Below, piece by piece: positions 17,161 to 26,947 of a stretch of 64,000 bases of DNA. The notes below the pieces were generated by a model. It was not told the origin of the DNA and ran no database searches. It worked only from the letters and a program-made list of their open reading frames with translations. How positions within the stretch are numbered: position 1 is the stretch's first letter; each line of letters starts with the position of its first letter. Made by a program: the position numbers and the translations under genes. This DNA comes from Luteimonas galliterrae. GTDB lineage: Bacteria > Pseudomonadota > Gammaproteobacteria > Xanthomonadales > Xanthomonadaceae. The DNA lies in contig NZ_JAMBEP010000002.1 of the NCBI RefSeq assembly GCF_023374055.1, positions 124,001 through 188,000 on the forward strand, read 5' to 3'.

Positions 17161-18407
17161 TGAGCGTCCTGCTCGATTCGCTCGCTTCCGGCTTCGACGG
17201 CGACGCCGCCCGCCGCGCCGCGCTCGACGCCGCTTTGCGCGACGGCCTGCCGGGCCCGCGCAGCGAAGCCTGGAAGTACACGCCGCTGCGCGCGCTGGAA
17301 CGCCGTTCGTTCGTCGCGTCTGCGGCATTGCCGTTGATCGATCCTGCGCTTCTCGCAGGCATCGCCGCGCCGCGGCTGGTGTTCGTCAATGGCCGTTTCG
17401 ACGCCACCCATTCCGATATCGGTACGCTGCCGGCGGGCTTGAGCCTGCAACCGCTGTCTTCGTCGCCGGAGCGCGATCGCGGCGGACCCGTCTTCCAACG
17501 CGCCGACGAAGTCTTCGCCAGGCTCAACGCCGTGCTGGCCGACGAAGGCCTGGTGCTGCGCGTCGAGGCCGATGCCGAGATTGCCGCCCCCATCAGCTTA
17601 GTGTTCGCCGGCGCGGCGCTCGATGCGGATAGCGCCTGGCACCTGCGCCACCGCATCGAAATCGGCGCGAATGCGCGCGCGACGTTCGTCGAGCATCATC
17701 TTGCCGCCGGCGACCATGCCCACCTCGCCAATCACCTGTTCTCGATTGCGATCGCAGCGAATGCCCGCCTGTCGCACGCCCGCGTGCAGCAGGATGCGGC
17801 ACGCGCTACGTCTTTCCTGCGCACGGACGCGGTCCTGGACGCTGGAGCGGAATACCGCCGCCTGGATCTCGAACTCGGCGCCGGGCTGTCGCGCCATGAG
17901 CTGAACGTGCGTCTGGAAGGAGACGGCGCCAAGCTGTTCGCCAACGGCGTACTGTTGGCCGACGGCCGCCGGCACGTCGATACGCGTCTGGGCATCGAGC
18001 ACACCGCCCGCGACACCGCCTGCGATCTTTTGTGGCGCGGCATCGGCAGCGGGCGCGGCCGCGCGGTGTTCCACGGCGGCATCACCATCCATGCCGGCGC
18101 CGATGGCAGCGATGCGAATCTTTCCAACAAGAACCTGCTGCTGAGCGAGAATGCGGAAATCGACACGCAACCCGTGCTTGAAATCCACGCCGACGAGGTC
18201 AAGGCCGCCCATGGCGCCACCGTCGGCCGGCTCGACGCGACCGCGATGTTCTACCTTCGCTCGCGCGGCCTGCCGCAGGCGGAAGCGCGGCAACTGCTCA
18301 CCGCCGCGTTCTGCCGCGAACCGCTGAACGTGATCGCCGATCCTGCGCTGCACGAGCGCCTGACCGTAGCGATGGACAACAGGCTGCAAGGATTGGCGAT
18401 CGCATGA
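17160..18407 (+). CDS. sufD: Fe-S cluster assembly protein SufD
   Basis: The 415-residue product is the SufB paralogue of the SufBC2D complex. N-terminal GPRSEAWKYTPLRALER is diagnostic. The right-handed beta-helix core includes GADGSDANLSNKNLLLSENA, and the C-terminus ADEVKAAHGATVGRLD followed by MFYLRSRGLPQAEARQLL is typical, including the SufD His used in iron acquisition (AAHGAT). It overlaps sufC by one base and sufS by four. Confidence 0.95.
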
Positions 18408-19642
18408 ACCGGATGACCGCGGCGAAGAACATCGACTGGGACGCCGTGCGCGGCGATTTCCCCGTGTTCGAGCGCCAGGTCAACGGCAAGCCGCTGATCT
18501 ATTTCGACAGCGCCAACACCGGCCAGAAGCCTCGCAGCGTGATCGAGACGGTCGACGATTTCTACCGCCGCCACAACGCCAACGTCAGCCGCGCGGTGCA
18601 CACGCTGGGCAGCGAGGCGACCGAATCCTACGAAGGCGCCCGCAAGAAGCTGGCGCGCTTCGTCAACGTCCACCCGGACGAGCTGGTGCTGTGCAGCGGC
18701 ACCACGTTCGCGATCAACCTGGCCGCCTATTCGTGGGCGTTGCCGCGGTTGAAGCCGGGCGATGCGATCCTGCTGACGCGGATGGAACACCACGCCAACA
18801 TCGTGCCGTGGCAGCTGGTCGCCGGGCGCACCGGCGCCACGATCAAGGTCGCCGAAATCGCGCCGGACGGCACGCTCGACCTCGATGCGCTGCACGCGGC
18901 GATGACGCCGGAAGTGAAGCTGCTCGGCGTGACGCACGTGTCCAACGTGCTCGGCACCGTCAATCCGGTGCGCGAGATCTGCCGCGAGGCGCGCCGGCGC
19001 GGCATCGCCACCCTGGTCGACGGTTCGCAGGCGCTGCCGCACCGTGCGGTCGACATCGCCGCGATCGGCTGCGATTTCTACGCCTTCACCGGCCACAAGA
19101 TGTGCGGGCCGACCGGCACCGGCGCGTTGTGGGCGCGCAAGGAGCACCTCGCTGCGATGCCGCCGTTCATCGGCGGCGGCGAGATGATCAAGGAAGTGCG
19201 TTTCGAAGGCACCGTGTTCAACGAGCCGCCGCACAAGTTCGAAGCCGGCACGCCCAATATCGCCGGCCATATCGGCCTGGGCGCTGCGGTCGACTATCTG
19301 GATGCCCTCGGCATGGCCCAGGTCGAAGCGCGCGAAGCGGAATTGCTGGCGCACTTGAACGAAGAACTGGCCGGGATCGACGGCCTGCGCATCTTCGGCA
19401 ACGCCCGGGAAAAGGCCGCGGTCGTCAGCTTCCTGGTGGAAGGCGCGCACGCGCACGACCTGGCCACCCTGCTGGACCTGGAAGGCGTGGCGGTGCGCTC
19501 CGGCCACCATTGCGCGCACCCGCTGATGCATTTCTACGGCGTCGCCGCCACGTGCCGCGCGTCGCTGGCCTTCTACAATACGCACGACGAAATCGAACGC
19601 TTCGTCGCTGCCCTGATAAAAGTCCGCGGACTCCTGGCATGA
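18404..19642 (+). CDS. sufS: Cysteine desulfurase SufS
   Basis: This 412-aa PLP enzyme removes sulfur from L-cysteine for Fe-S assembly. The PLP lysine is in FTGHKMCGPTGTG (about residue 231) and the catalytic cysteine in RSGHHCAHPLM (about residue 370). It is a type II desulfurase by its RxGHHCA loop. No sufE or sufU follows in this window, so the sulfur acceptor must be encoded elsewhere. Overlaps with sufD (ATGA) and with the acetyltransferase gene (ATGA) place all in one transcript. Confidence 0.96.
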   Translation: MNRMTAAKNIDWDAVRGDFPVFERQVNGKPLIYFDSANTGQKPRSVIETVDDFYRRHNANVSRAVHTLGSEATESYEGARKKLARFVNVHPDELVLCSGTTFAINLAAYSWALPRLKPGDAILLTRMEHHANIVPWQLVAGRTGATIKVAEIAPDGTLDLDALHAAMTPEVKLLGVTHVSNVLGTVNPVREICREARRRGIATLVDGSQALPHRAVDIAAIGCDFYAFTGHKMCGPTGTGALWARKEHLAAMPPFIGGGEMIKEVRFEGTVFNEPPHKFEAGTPNIAGHIGLGAAVDYLDALGMAQVEAREAELLAHLNEELAGIDGLRIFGNAREKAAVVSFLVEGAHAHDLATLLDLEGVAVRSGHHCAHPLMHFYGVAATCRASLAFYNTHDEIERFVAALIKVRGLLA

Positions 19643-20196
19643 ACGATAACGCCGCCCCTCTCCGGTTTCGCGATGCGACGCCGGCCGACGTCGACGCGCT
19701 GGTCGCGCTGGTCACCTCCGCCTACCGCGGCGACGCGAGCCGCGCCGGCTGGACGACCGAGGCCGATCTGCTCGAAGGCAACCGCATCGACCCCGAAGTG
19801 CTGCGTCACGACATCGCGCGTCCGCGTAGCCGCGTGCTGTTGCTGGAGCGCCAATCGGCAGCTCCGGCGGAGCTCGCCGAACTGCTCGCGTGCGCGCATA
19901 TAGCCGAGGAGGACGGTGCCGGCTACTTCGGCATGTTCTCGGTGCGTCCGACCTTGCAAGGCGGCGGCATCGGCAAGCGTCTGCTCGAGGAAGCCGAGCG
20001 CATCGTCCGCGACGAATGGCGCTTGCCGGCGATGCGGATGACGGTGATCGACATCCGCGACGAATTGATCGCTTTTTACGAACGGCGCGGCTACCGGCGC
20101 ACCGGCGTCTACAAGCCGTTCCCGCATGGCGACGAGCGTTTCGGTCTGCCTAAGCGCAACGATCTGCGTTTCGAGGTGCTGGAAAAACTGTTGTAG
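19639..20196 (+). CDS. GNAT family N-acetyltransferase at the end of the suf operon
   Basis: The product is 185 aa with a GNAT fold. The acetyl-CoA-binding motif A is FSVRPTLQGGGIGKRLLEEA (Q/RxxGxG/A), and AFYERRGYRRTGVYKPFPHG is motif B. The substrate is unknown; C-terminal FGLPKRNDLRFEVLEK matches a group of uncharacterised acetyltransferases. The ATG overlaps the sufS stop by 4 bases, so it is translated from the suf transcript. An inverted REP pair follows and may end the operon. Confidence 0.88.
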   Translation: MNDNAAPLRFRDATPADVDALVALVTSAYRGDASRAGWTTEADLLEGNRIDPEVLRHDIARPRSRVLLLERQSAAPAELAELLACAHIAEEDGAGYFGMFSVRPTLQGGGIGKRLLEEAERIVRDEWRLPAMRMTVIDIRDELIAFYERRGYRRTGVYKPFPHGDERFGLPKRNDLRFEVLEKLL

Positions 20197-20215
20197 CTTG
20201 TTGGGAGCGTTTTTT

Positions 20216-20283
20216 TGTGGGAGCGGCTTTAGCCGCGAGCTTTTCCACCACCGAAAAATCTCGCGGCTAAAGCCGCTCCCACA
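20216..20283. repeat. Inverted REP pair (family alpha), likely transcript end
   Basis: Two 24-base arms (TGTGGGAGCGGCTTTAGCCG... and its exact reverse complement) are separated by 20 bases. Each arm is itself a small palindrome. The same family, with GTAGGAGCGGCTTCAGCCGC arms, occurs at 35341-35487 and 51194-51282. A run of seven T bases precedes it. Confidence 0.85.
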
Positions 20284-20324
20284 ACAGCCGTTCCCGCAAA
20301 TCCGGAAAGAGAACGGAGAAGAAG

Positions 20325-20645
20325 ATGGGCGATTGGATACGGGTCTGCGCCACATCGGAACTGCTGCCCGGCGAGAGCAAGGTCGCCTGGGACGGCGACA
20401 CGCCGATCCTAGTGGTCAACTACGACGGCGACTACTACGCGTTGGAAGATCGCTGCAGTCATGAAGACTTCGAACTGTCCGCCGGGGAATTCGATGGCGA
20501 AGAGGCGACCATCGAATGCGTTTTACACGGCTCCAAGTTCGACGTGCGCGACGGCCGCGCGCTGAATGCCCCTGCTTATGCGCCGGTGGTCAAGTTCCCG
20601 GTGAAGGTCGAGGCCGAGGCCGTCTGGACGCGCGACGACCGCTGA
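20325..20645 (+). CDS. Rieske-type [2Fe-2S] ferredoxin
   Basis: This 106-residue Rieske protein has both ligand pairs: C44-x-H46 in DRCSHEDFEL and C65-xx-H68 in ECVLHGSKFD. It matches non-haem-iron oxygenase ferredoxin components, though no oxygenase gene is nearby. In xanthomonads this gene commonly sits after suf genes, and an electron-transfer or Fe-S related role is inferred. It is separated from the suf operon by the REP pair, with an AGAAG region before the ATG. Confidence 0.92.
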   Translation: MGDWIRVCATSELLPGESKVAWDGDTPILVVNYDGDYYALEDRCSHEDFELSAGEFDGEEATIECVLHGSKFDVRDGRALNAPAYAPVVKFPVKVEAEAVWTRDDR

Positions 20646-20668
20646 CCGGGAAGTAATCTGAACGGTTT

Positions 20669-20687
20669 GTAATTGCGAATCATTATC
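20669..20687. promoter_or_regulatory. Predicted Fur box of the iron-uptake operon
   Basis: The 19 bases here match 14 of 19 positions of the Fur consensus GATAATGATAATCATTATC, with the right half AATCATTATC exact. It lies about 50 bases before the receptor start and just after the Rieske gene, so iron-dependent repression of the downstream operon is expected. Confidence 0.7.
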
Positions 20688-20738
20688 AATACAATTCCGC
20701 CCGACAAGGCCATCCGGCCGGAATTGGTAGGTTTCGCA

Positions 20739-23147
20739 ATGATTTCCCGCACGTACGCCGTCGCTCCGCTGGCGGCGGCCCTGGCTGCTGCCCTCTCCCT
20801 CCCCGTCGCCGCCGAAGCCCAGACCGGCGCAGTCGCCGCTTCCGCCGCGATGCAGAAGGACCCGACCCAGCTCGACAAGGTCGAGGTCGAAGGCAAATTC
20901 GTCACTAAAGCCGCCTCGCCCAAGTACACCGAAGCGCTCAACGACACGCCGCAGACCATCACCGTGGTCAGCAAGGAAACGATGGACCAGCAGGGCCTGC
21001 TGTCGCTGCGCGACGTGCTGACCAACCTGCCCGGCATCACCTTCGGCGCAGGCGAAGGCGGCGGCGGTTACGGCGACAGCATCAACCTGCGCGGCTTCAG
21101 CGCCAACAGCGACATCACCACCGACGGCGTCCGCGACAGCGCGCAGTACACGCGCACCGACACCTTCAACCTGGAATCGCTGGAGCTGATCAACGGCGCC
21201 AACTCGGTCTATTCCGGCTCGGGTTCGGTCGGCGGCAATATCAACCTGGTCAGCAAGCAGCCGCATGCGGGCGACGCGACCGCGTTCACCGCCGGCGCCG
21301 GAACGGACAGCTACGGCCGCATCACCGTCGACAACAATACCGACTTCGGCAACGGCACCGCGTTCCGGATCAATGCGATGGCGCACCAGAACGACGTGCC
21401 AGGCCGCGACTACGAGAAGTTCGAACGCTGGGGCATCGCCCCGTCGCTGGCGCTGGGCCTGGGCTCGGACACGCGCTTCACGCTGAACTACCTGCACCAG
21501 GAAGACGACAACACCCCGCAGTACGGCGTGCCCTATTATCGCAACGCCTTCAACGACGGCCCGCTGCCGGGCGTGGATTCGAGCAACTATTACGGCTACC
21601 ACAATGTCGACAAGCAGGACATCACGGTCGACATGCTGACCGGCATCTTCGAGCACGATTTCAACGACAGCTTGAGCCTGCGCAGCCTGGCGCGGTTCCA
21701 GAAGGTCGACCAGCTGACGATCGTCGATGCGACCCAGGGCACGTGGTGTCTGCCGAGCAACACGACGCCGACCGGCGGCGCCTGCGTTTCCGGCACCGGC
21801 GACAACGCCATCGCCGTTCCTCCAGGACAGTACTTGCCCAGCGGCCCGCGCGGACATATGCGCGACACCAGCAACGCGATCGCGATCAGCCAGACCGACC
21901 TGACCGCGCGCTTCGCCACCGGGACGGTGGAACACGCCGTGGTCGCTGGCGTGTCGTTCTCGCGCGAGACCTTCGAACTGGAGACGTTGAACGTCTTCCG
22001 CAACGCCGACGGCACCAATCCTTATACGGCACCGAACCACCTGCCGTTCATGGACATCTACAACCCGGATTCGCGTTACACCGGCCCGTACAACCCGATC
22101 CTGGTCAACAAGACCGACGGCACCCTGACCAACCAAGCCGTCTACGTCTTCGACACGCTCAAGTTCGGCGAGCGCTGGATGCTGAACCTCGGCGCGCGCT
22201 ACGAGCATAACGAAGGCGATTCGGTCCCCTACAAGATTTCGACGGCGACGGGCTCGATCGGCAAGAACGACGGCAAGGACCTCGCAGCCTACGCCGAGAA
22301 CACGGACAACCTGTTTTCCTACCGCGCGGGCCTGGTCTACAAGCCCGCCGACAACGGCACCGTCTATCTCTCTTACGCGAACTCGAAGACGCCGTCGAAG
22401 GCTTCGGTCAACGGCACCTGCACGCTGACCAGCGCGACCGGTGCGGCGAACTGCACGGTCGATCCCGAGGAAGCCGTCAACATCGAGCTGGGCACCAAGT
22501 GGGAGGTGCTGGATTCGCGCCTGGCGCTGACCGCAGCCGTATTCCGCAACGAGCGCGAGAATTTCCGCGTCGCCGATCCGGATCCGACCAACTTGACCGG
22601 CGAACAGGCACTCGACGGCCGCGCACGCGTGCAGGGCGTCGCGCTGGGCGCGGCGGGCCGCATCACTCGCGACTGGTCGGTGTTCGCCAACTACACCTAC
22701 CTGGACAGCGAAGTGCTGCGCAGCGTGTCCGACTTCTGCCTGGCGAATCCGGGCGCGGCGAATTGCGGCAACAGCGCCGCCTTCCCCGACCCGCAGAAGG
22801 GCAACCCGCTGACCAATACGCCCAAGCATTCGGCCAGCCTCTGGACGACCTATGCGCTCGGCAAATGGACCTTCGGCTACGGCGCCACCTACCAGGGCGA
22901 GTTCTATCTGAACAACAGTTTCCTGGCCACCACCGGCGGAGTGACCAGCCAGACCGCGCTGTACAAGACGCCGGACTACTGGACTCACCGCGCCATGGTC
23001 GCCTACGACTTCAACCGCAATTTCGCGCTGCAATTGAACGTGAGCAACCTGCTGGACGAGGAGTACTACCTGCGCATCCGCAACAACGGCTGGGCCACGC
23101 CGGGCGAAGCGCGCGCGGCCACGCTGACGGCCACGTACCGGTTCTGA
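20739..23147 (+). CDS. TonB-dependent siderophore receptor (catecholate type)
   Basis: The product is 802 aa from the ATG at 20739, with a signal peptide ending near AAEA (residue 27). The plug domain contains [18 protein letters not shown] and [19 protein letters not shown]. The barrel includes the TonB receptor landmarks [20 protein letters not shown] and INLVSKQPH, and the chain ends in phenylalanine (LTATYRF), as outer-membrane barrels do. It is closest by eye to Fiu-type receptors for monomeric catechols; its neighbour PiuC supports that. The Fur box upstream supports iron regulation. Confidence 0.93.
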   Translation: MISRTYAVAPLAAALAAALSLPVAAEAQTGAVAASAAMQKDPTQLDKVEVEGKFVTKAASPKYTEALNDTPQTITVVSKETMDQQGLLSLRDVLTNLPGITFGAGEGGGGYGDSINLRGFSANSDITTDGVRDSAQYTRTDTFNLESLELINGANSVYSGSGSVGGNINLVSKQPHAGDATAFTAGAGTDSYGRITVDNNTDFGNGTAFRINAMAHQNDVPGRDYEKFERWGIAPSLALGLGSDTRFTLNYLHQEDDNTPQYGVPYYRNAFNDGPLPGVDSSNYYGYHNVDKQDITVDMLTGIFEHDFNDSLSLRSLARFQKVDQLTIVDATQGTWCLPSNTTPTGGACVSGTGDNAIAVPPGQYLPSGPRGHMRDTSNAIAISQTDLTARFATGTVEHAVVAGVSFSRETFELETLNVFRNADGTNPYTAPNHLPFMDIYNPDSRYTGPYNPILVNKTDGTLTNQAVYVFDTLKFGERWMLNLGARYEHNEGDSVPYKISTATGSIGKNDGKDLAAYAENTDNLFSYRAGLVYKPADNGTVYLSYANSKTPSKASVNGTCTLTSATGAANCTVDPEEAVNIELGTKWEVLDSRLALTAAVFRNERENFRVADPDPTNLTGEQALDGRARVQGVALGAAGRITRDWSVFANYTYLDSEVLRSVSDFCLANPGAANCGNSAAFPDPQKGNPLTNTPKHSASLWTTYALGKWTFGYGATYQGEFYLNNSFLATTGGVTSQTALYKTPDYWTHRAMVAYDFNRNFALQLNVSNLLDEEYYLRIRNNGWATPGEARAATLTATYRF

Positions 23148-23155
23148 GGCAAAAT

Positions 23156-23181
23156 GGCGCGCCGCCCCTCCGCGGCGCGCC
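23156..23181. terminator. Strong hairpin between receptor and piuC
   Basis: GGCGCGCCGC and GCGGCGCGCC form a perfect 10-bp GC stem with a 6-base loop (CCCTCC), 8 bases after the receptor stop. Without a T run it is more likely an attenuator or an mRNA-stabilising stem than a full terminator. Confidence 0.5.
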
Positions 23182-23197
23182 GTCCCGGGAAAACGCC

Positions 23198-23884
23198 ATG
23201 CTGCTGCCGATCGCCAACGTCCTGACCGCCGAGCAAGTGGCGCATTGCCGCGCGCGGCTGGAAAGCGCGGATTGGGCGGACGGCCGCATCACCGCCGGCC
23301 ACCAATCGGCCAAGGCCAAGGACAACGCGCAGCTGCCCGAGGATTCGGAAGTGGCGCGCGAATTGGGTGCGATCGTTCTGGAGGCGTTGTCGCGCAATAG
23401 CACCTTCTTCTCCGCGGCGTTGCCCAAGCGCGTGTTCCCGCCGTTGTTCAACCGTTATGCCGGCGGGCAATCGTTCGATTACCACGTCGACAACGCCATC
23501 CGCTACGACCGCAGCGGCGGCCGCGCCGAAGCGCTGCGCACGGATCTATCGGCGACGCTCTTCCTGAGCGCGCCCGAAGACTACGACGGCGGCGAACTGG
23601 TGATCGAAGACACCTTCGGCACGCAGAGCGTCAAATTGGCCGCAGGCGATCTGGTGCTGTATCCGGGCACGAGTTTGCACAAGGTGTTGCCGGTGACGCG
23701 CGGCGCGCGGTTGGCGTCCTTCTTCTGGATCCAAAGCATGCTGCGCGAAGATGCGCAGCGGCGGCTCATGTTCGAGCTGGACGTCTCGATCCGCCGGTTG
23801 ACCCAATCGGTGCCCGAGCATCCTGCGCTGGTGCAGCTCACCGGGGTGTACCACAACCTGCTGCGGCGCTGGGCCGAACCGTGA
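23198..23884 (+). CDS. piuC: Fe(II)/2-oxoglutarate dioxygenase, PKHD-type (PiuC/YbiX)
   Basis: The 228-residue product has the iron-binding motif H96-x-D98 (FDYHVDNA), distal H161 ([10 protein letters not shown]) and the 2-oxoglutarate Arg in VTRGAR. The family accompanies Fiu/PiuA-type siderophore receptors in many proteobacteria. Its substrate is not established; hydroxylation of a siderophore or periplasmic partner has been suggested. It ends with a GTGA overlap with the PepSY gene. Confidence 0.94.
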   Translation: MLLPIANVLTAEQVAHCRARLESADWADGRITAGHQSAKAKDNAQLPEDSEVARELGAIVLEALSRNSTFFSAALPKRVFPPLFNRYAGGQSFDYHVDNAIRYDRSGGRAEALRTDLSATLFLSAPEDYDGGELVIEDTFGTQSVKLAAGDLVLYPGTSLHKVLPVTRGARLASFFWIQSMLREDAQRRLMFELDVSIRRLTQSVPEHPALVQLTGVYHNLLRRWAEP

Positions 23885-24528
23885 GCGACGCCTCCCGCTC
23901 CGCGGATAGCGCGATCAGCGGCCAGCAACGTCGCGGTTTTTGGTTGCGCACCCTGCATCAATGGCACTGGATCAGCTCTGCGGTATGCCTGATCGGCATG
24001 CTGCTGTTCGCGGTCACCGGCATCACGCTGAACCATGCGTCCAAGATCGAGTCCGAACCGCAGGTCGAGCATCGCACGCTGACGCTGCCCGCGCCGTTGC
24101 TGGAGTCGCTTGGCGAACGCAAGCAAGGCAATGCGCCGCTGCCGGCAGGCGTGGTCGCATGGCTCGCCGAGCAGTTGGGCACCAGCGTCGACGCGCGCGA
24201 TGCGGAATGGTCGGCCGATGAAGTGTACCTATCGATGCCCGGCCCCGGCACCGATGCCTGGATCAGCATCCAACGCGGCGACGGCGCGGTCGAGTTCGAA
24301 CGCACGGACCGCGGCTGGATATCTTACTTCAACGATCTGCACAAAGGCCGCAATTCCGGGCCGGCATGGGGCTGGTTCATTGATGTATTCGCTGTGGCCT
24401 GCCTGGTCTTCTGCATCACCGGCTTGTTCCTGCTGCAACTGCATGCGCGGCAGCGGCGCATGACCTGGCCTTATGTGGGGCTGGGATTGGTGATACCGGT
24501 GTTGCTTGCTCTGCTTTTCATCCACTGA
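23881..24528 (+). CDS. PepSY-associated membrane protein
   Basis: This 215-aa protein has an N-terminal TM helix ([20 protein letters not shown]), a periplasmic domain, and two C-terminal TM helices ([38 protein letters not shown]). HQWHW near the N-terminus and [11 protein letters not shown] before the second helix are typical of PepSY-TM proteins, whose His residues bind haem in ferric reductases. It probably forms the membrane part of an iron or flavin redox chain with the downstream genes. The start is GTG, overlapping piuC by 4 bases. Confidence 0.87.
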   Translation: MSDASRSADSAISGQQRRGFWLRTLHQWHWISSAVCLIGMLLFAVTGITLNHASKIESEPQVEHRTLTLPAPLLESLGERKQGNAPLPAGVVAWLAEQLGTSVDARDAEWSADEVYLSMPGPGTDAWISIQRGDGAVEFERTDRGWISYFNDLHKGRNSGPAWGWFIDVFAVACLVFCITGLFLLQLHARQRRMTWPYVGLGLVIPVLLALLFIH

Positions 24529-24549
24529 TCCTTCGACCGAGAAACCGAT

Positions 24550-25065
24550 ATGCGAGCCAAACTGACGATCGCGCTGGGCACCCTGCTGGCCATGCCGGTC
24601 TATGCCGCCGAGCTGGAGATCAACGTCGAGATCCCGCGCATCAACGCCGCCGAGTACCATCGCCCCTACGTCGCGATGTGGGTCGAAGGCGCGGACCAGA
24701 AAGCCGCGGCCAACCTGGCGGTCTGGTACATGACCAAGGACACCAAGGAAGGCCACGGCACCAAGTGGCTGCCCGACCTGCGCCAATGGTGGCGGCGTTC
24801 GGGACGCACTTTGAAGGTGCCGGTCGATGGCGTGACCGGCCCCACGCGTCCGGCAGGCAAGCACGCACTCAAATTCGACGACAAGCAGCCCGAGCTCGCC
24901 AAGCTCGCGCCCGGCAACTACACGCTGGTGGTGGAAGCCGCGCGCGAAGTCGGCGGGCGCGAATTGCTGAAAATTCCTTTCGTCTGGCCGATCAAGGCGC
25001 CGCAATCGGGCAAGGCGCAAGGCAGCAGCGAACTGGGCGCAATCACGCTCGCAGCCAAACCCTGA
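24550..25065 (+). CDS. DUF2271 family periplasmic protein
   Basis: The product is 171 aa with a signal peptide (cleavage after VYA, about residue 20). Recognisable DUF2271 stretches are [34 protein letters not shown], and [18 protein letters not shown]. The family usually occurs beside PepSY, DUF4198 and ApbE genes, as here, and may be a structural or FMN-binding acceptor partner; no FMN attachment motif (S/T-G-A-S/T-x-T) is visible. Confidence 0.86.
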   Translation: MRAKLTIALGTLLAMPVYAAELEINVEIPRINAAEYHRPYVAMWVEGADQKAAANLAVWYMTKDTKEGHGTKWLPDLRQWWRRSGRTLKVPVDGVTGPTRPAGKHALKFDDKQPELAKLAPGNYTLVVEAAREVGGRELLKIPFVWPIKAPQSGKAQGSSELGAITLAAKP

Positions 25066-25111
25066 CCGACACGACATCTACCGACATCATTCGCATCCGC
25101 TGGAGTCATCG

Positions 25112-25918
25112 ATGAAACGTTCCAAGCTCGCAATCGCTTTCGCCCTGGCCACGCTGCCGTTCGCCGCGATGGCGCACAAAGCTTGGCTGCAGCCTTCGCA
25201 AACCGTGATCGCAGGCGAGAACCCGGTCGTCACCGTCGACGCCGCGGTGTCCAACGACTTGTTCTATTTCAACCATGTGCCGTTGAAGCTGGACAACTTG
25301 TCCATCGTCGCGCCGGACGGCAGCAAGCAAGCGCCATCCAATCCTGCGACCGGCAAGTACCGCAGCGTGTTCGACGTCGAATTGAAGCAGACCGGCACCT
25401 ACCGCATCGGCGTGATCAACGACTACGCCACCGCAAGCTGGGAAGAGAACGGACAGCCCAAGCGCTGGCGCGGCACGCCGGCGACGTTCGCCGCCGAAGT
25501 GCCCAAGAACGCCAAGGGTTTGCAGGTGGGCCAATCGGTCAGCCGCGTCGAAACCTTCGTCACCAACGGCTCGCCCAACGACACCGCGATCAAGCCGAGC
25601 GGCAATGGGCTTGAAATGGTGCCGGTAACGCACCCCAACGACCTGTTCGCGAAGGAAGAGGCCAAGTTCCGCTTGGAGATCGACGGCAAGCCGGCAGCCG
25701 GCCTGGACGTGCAGATCATCCGCGGCGGCACGCGTTACCGCAATGCGCAGGACGAAATCAAGCTCAAGACCGACGCCAACGGCGAATTCGCCGTGACCTG
25801 GCCGGAACCGGGCATGTACTGGCTCGAAGCGACGTCGCAGGACGACAAGGTCACCGTGCCGGGCGCGAAGCAGCGCCGCCTGGGTTACGTGGCCACGCTC
25901 GAAGTGTTGCCGCAGTAG
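25112..25918 (+). CDS. DUF4198 domain periplasmic protein
   Basis: This 268-residue secreted protein begins with a clear signal peptide (cleavage after AMA, residue 21), leaving His-Lys at the mature N-terminus, as is typical of DUF4198/NikM-like proteins where the terminal His may bind metal. Strand-rich segments include [35 protein letters not shown] and [20 protein letters not shown]. It is likely part of a metal or iron handling system with its neighbours. Confidence 0.86.
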   Translation: MKRSKLAIAFALATLPFAAMAHKAWLQPSQTVIAGENPVVTVDAAVSNDLFYFNHVPLKLDNLSIVAPDGSKQAPSNPATGKYRSVFDVELKQTGTYRIGVINDYATASWEENGQPKRWRGTPATFAAEVPKNAKGLQVGQSVSRVETFVTNGSPNDTAIKPSGNGLEMVPVTHPNDLFAKEEAKFRLEIDGKPAAGLDVQIIRGGTRYRNAQDEIKLKTDANGEFAVTWPEPGMYWLEATSQDDKVTVPGAKQRRLGYVATLEVLPQ

Positions 25919-25941
25919 GCGGCAACATCAGCCTGCAGGCG

Positions 25942-25968
25942 CCCTCGCCCCGGAATGCCGGGCGAGGG
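25942..25968. terminator. Hairpin between the DUF4198 and apbE genes
   Basis: CCCTCGCCCCGG and CCGGGCGAGGG pair with one bulge around the loop AATG. It makes an upstream in-frame ATG (25955), which lies in the loop, an unlikely start for apbE. It could reduce read-through into apbE and the flavoprotein gene. Confidence 0.5.
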
Positions 25969-25969
25969 A

Positions 25970-26947
25970 ATGCATGAACCGATGAATTCTGCGATCTCCT
26001 CCACCGCTGCGCCGCCCGCCATCGATACGCTGGCCGGCGAAACCATGGGCACCACCTGGTCGATCAGGCTCGTCGCGCCGCACGCATCCATGCACGCGCT
26101 GCACGATGGCGTACAAATGCAGTTGGACCGGGTGGTGTCGCAGATGAGCACGTGGCGAGACGATTCGGATTTGAGCGGCTTCAATCGCGCCGCAGCCGGC
26201 AGTTGGGTTCTCCTGCCCGAAGCGCTGTTCGCGGTGTTGAGTTGCGCGCTGGGCATCGCCGAAGCCAGCGGCGGCGCTTTCGATCCGACAGTCGGTCCAT
26301 TGGTCGACCTGTGGGGCTTCGGACCGCAAGGCCGCAGATCGGGCATTCCGGATGCAGCGGAACTTGCGGCGGCCAGCGCGAAGATCGGCTGGCACCGTCT
26401 CGCGTTGCGGCCCGATTCGCGCGAAGCCTTGCAGCCCGGCGGCGTGCAAGTCGATTTGTCGGCGATCGCAAAAGGCTATGCCGTCGACCTGCTAGCGAAG
26501 GATCTGCGGCAGCGCGGAATCGAAAACGCCTTGGTCGAAGTCGGCGGAGAGCTGTATGGCTACGGCTGCAAGCCCGATGGAACCCCCTGGCGCGTGCTGG
26601 TCGAAACCGATCCGGACCGCGACGATGAAGTTCCCCACATCCTCCGGCTATCCGGCAAGGCCGTGGCCACGTCCGGCGACCGTTGGCACCGTTACGAAAA
26701 CGAAGGCCGCGAGTATGCGCACACCCTCGATCCGCGGACCGGCAAACCGGTTGAACGCGCGCCGGTGGCGGTCACCGTCGTCGCCGACGATGCCATGCGC
26801 GCCGATGCCTGGGCCACGGCGCTGACCGTGATGGGCGCCGAAGCGGGGCTGGCGTTCGCACGCAAGAATTCTTTGGCGGCGCGTTTCGTCGCGCACGGCG
26901 AAGCCGCGACCGCGACGCCGCAGTTCGAAAGCTACGTCGACGCGTGA
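25970..26947 (+). CDS. apbE: FAD:protein FMN transferase (ApbE family)
   Basis: The 325-aa product covalently attaches FMN to Ser/Thr of target flavoproteins. Motifs are GETMGTTWSIRL, the substrate site STWRDDSDLSGFNRA, AFDPTVGPLVDLWGFG, VDLSAIAKGYAVDLLA and GGELYGYG, and the Mg-site region TLDPRTGKPVE. ADAWATALTVMG follows. No signal peptide or lipobox is visible, so it may act in the cytoplasm or be exported by its N-terminus differently. The start is ambiguous: in-frame ATGs at 25970 and 25982 are both possible. It overlaps the flavoprotein gene by GTGA. Confidence 0.9.
   Translation: MHEPMNSAISSTAAPPAIDTLAGETMGTTWSIRLVAPHASMHALHDGVQMQLDRVVSQMSTWRDDSDLSGFNRAAAGSWVLLPEALFAVLSCALGIAEASGGAFDPTVGPLVDLWGFGPQGRRSGIPDAAELAAASAKIGWHRLALRPDSREALQPGGVQVDLSAIAKGYAVDLLAKDLRQRGIENALVEVGGELYGYGCKPDGTPWRVLVETDPDRDDEVPHILRLSGKAVATSGDRWHRYENEGREYAHTLDPRTGKPVERAPVAVTVVADDAMRADAWATALTVMGAEAGLAFARKNSLAARFVAHGEAATATPQFESYVDA

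Noticed and set aside
20523-23033. An 836-residue minus-strand frame opposite the TonB receptor
   Set aside because: Antisense shadow of a GC-rich gene; the receptor has complete plug and barrel motifs.
25955-25969. Start of apbE at 25955
   Set aside because: The ATG lies in the loop of a hairpin with no ribosome site; 25970 or 25982 is more likely.
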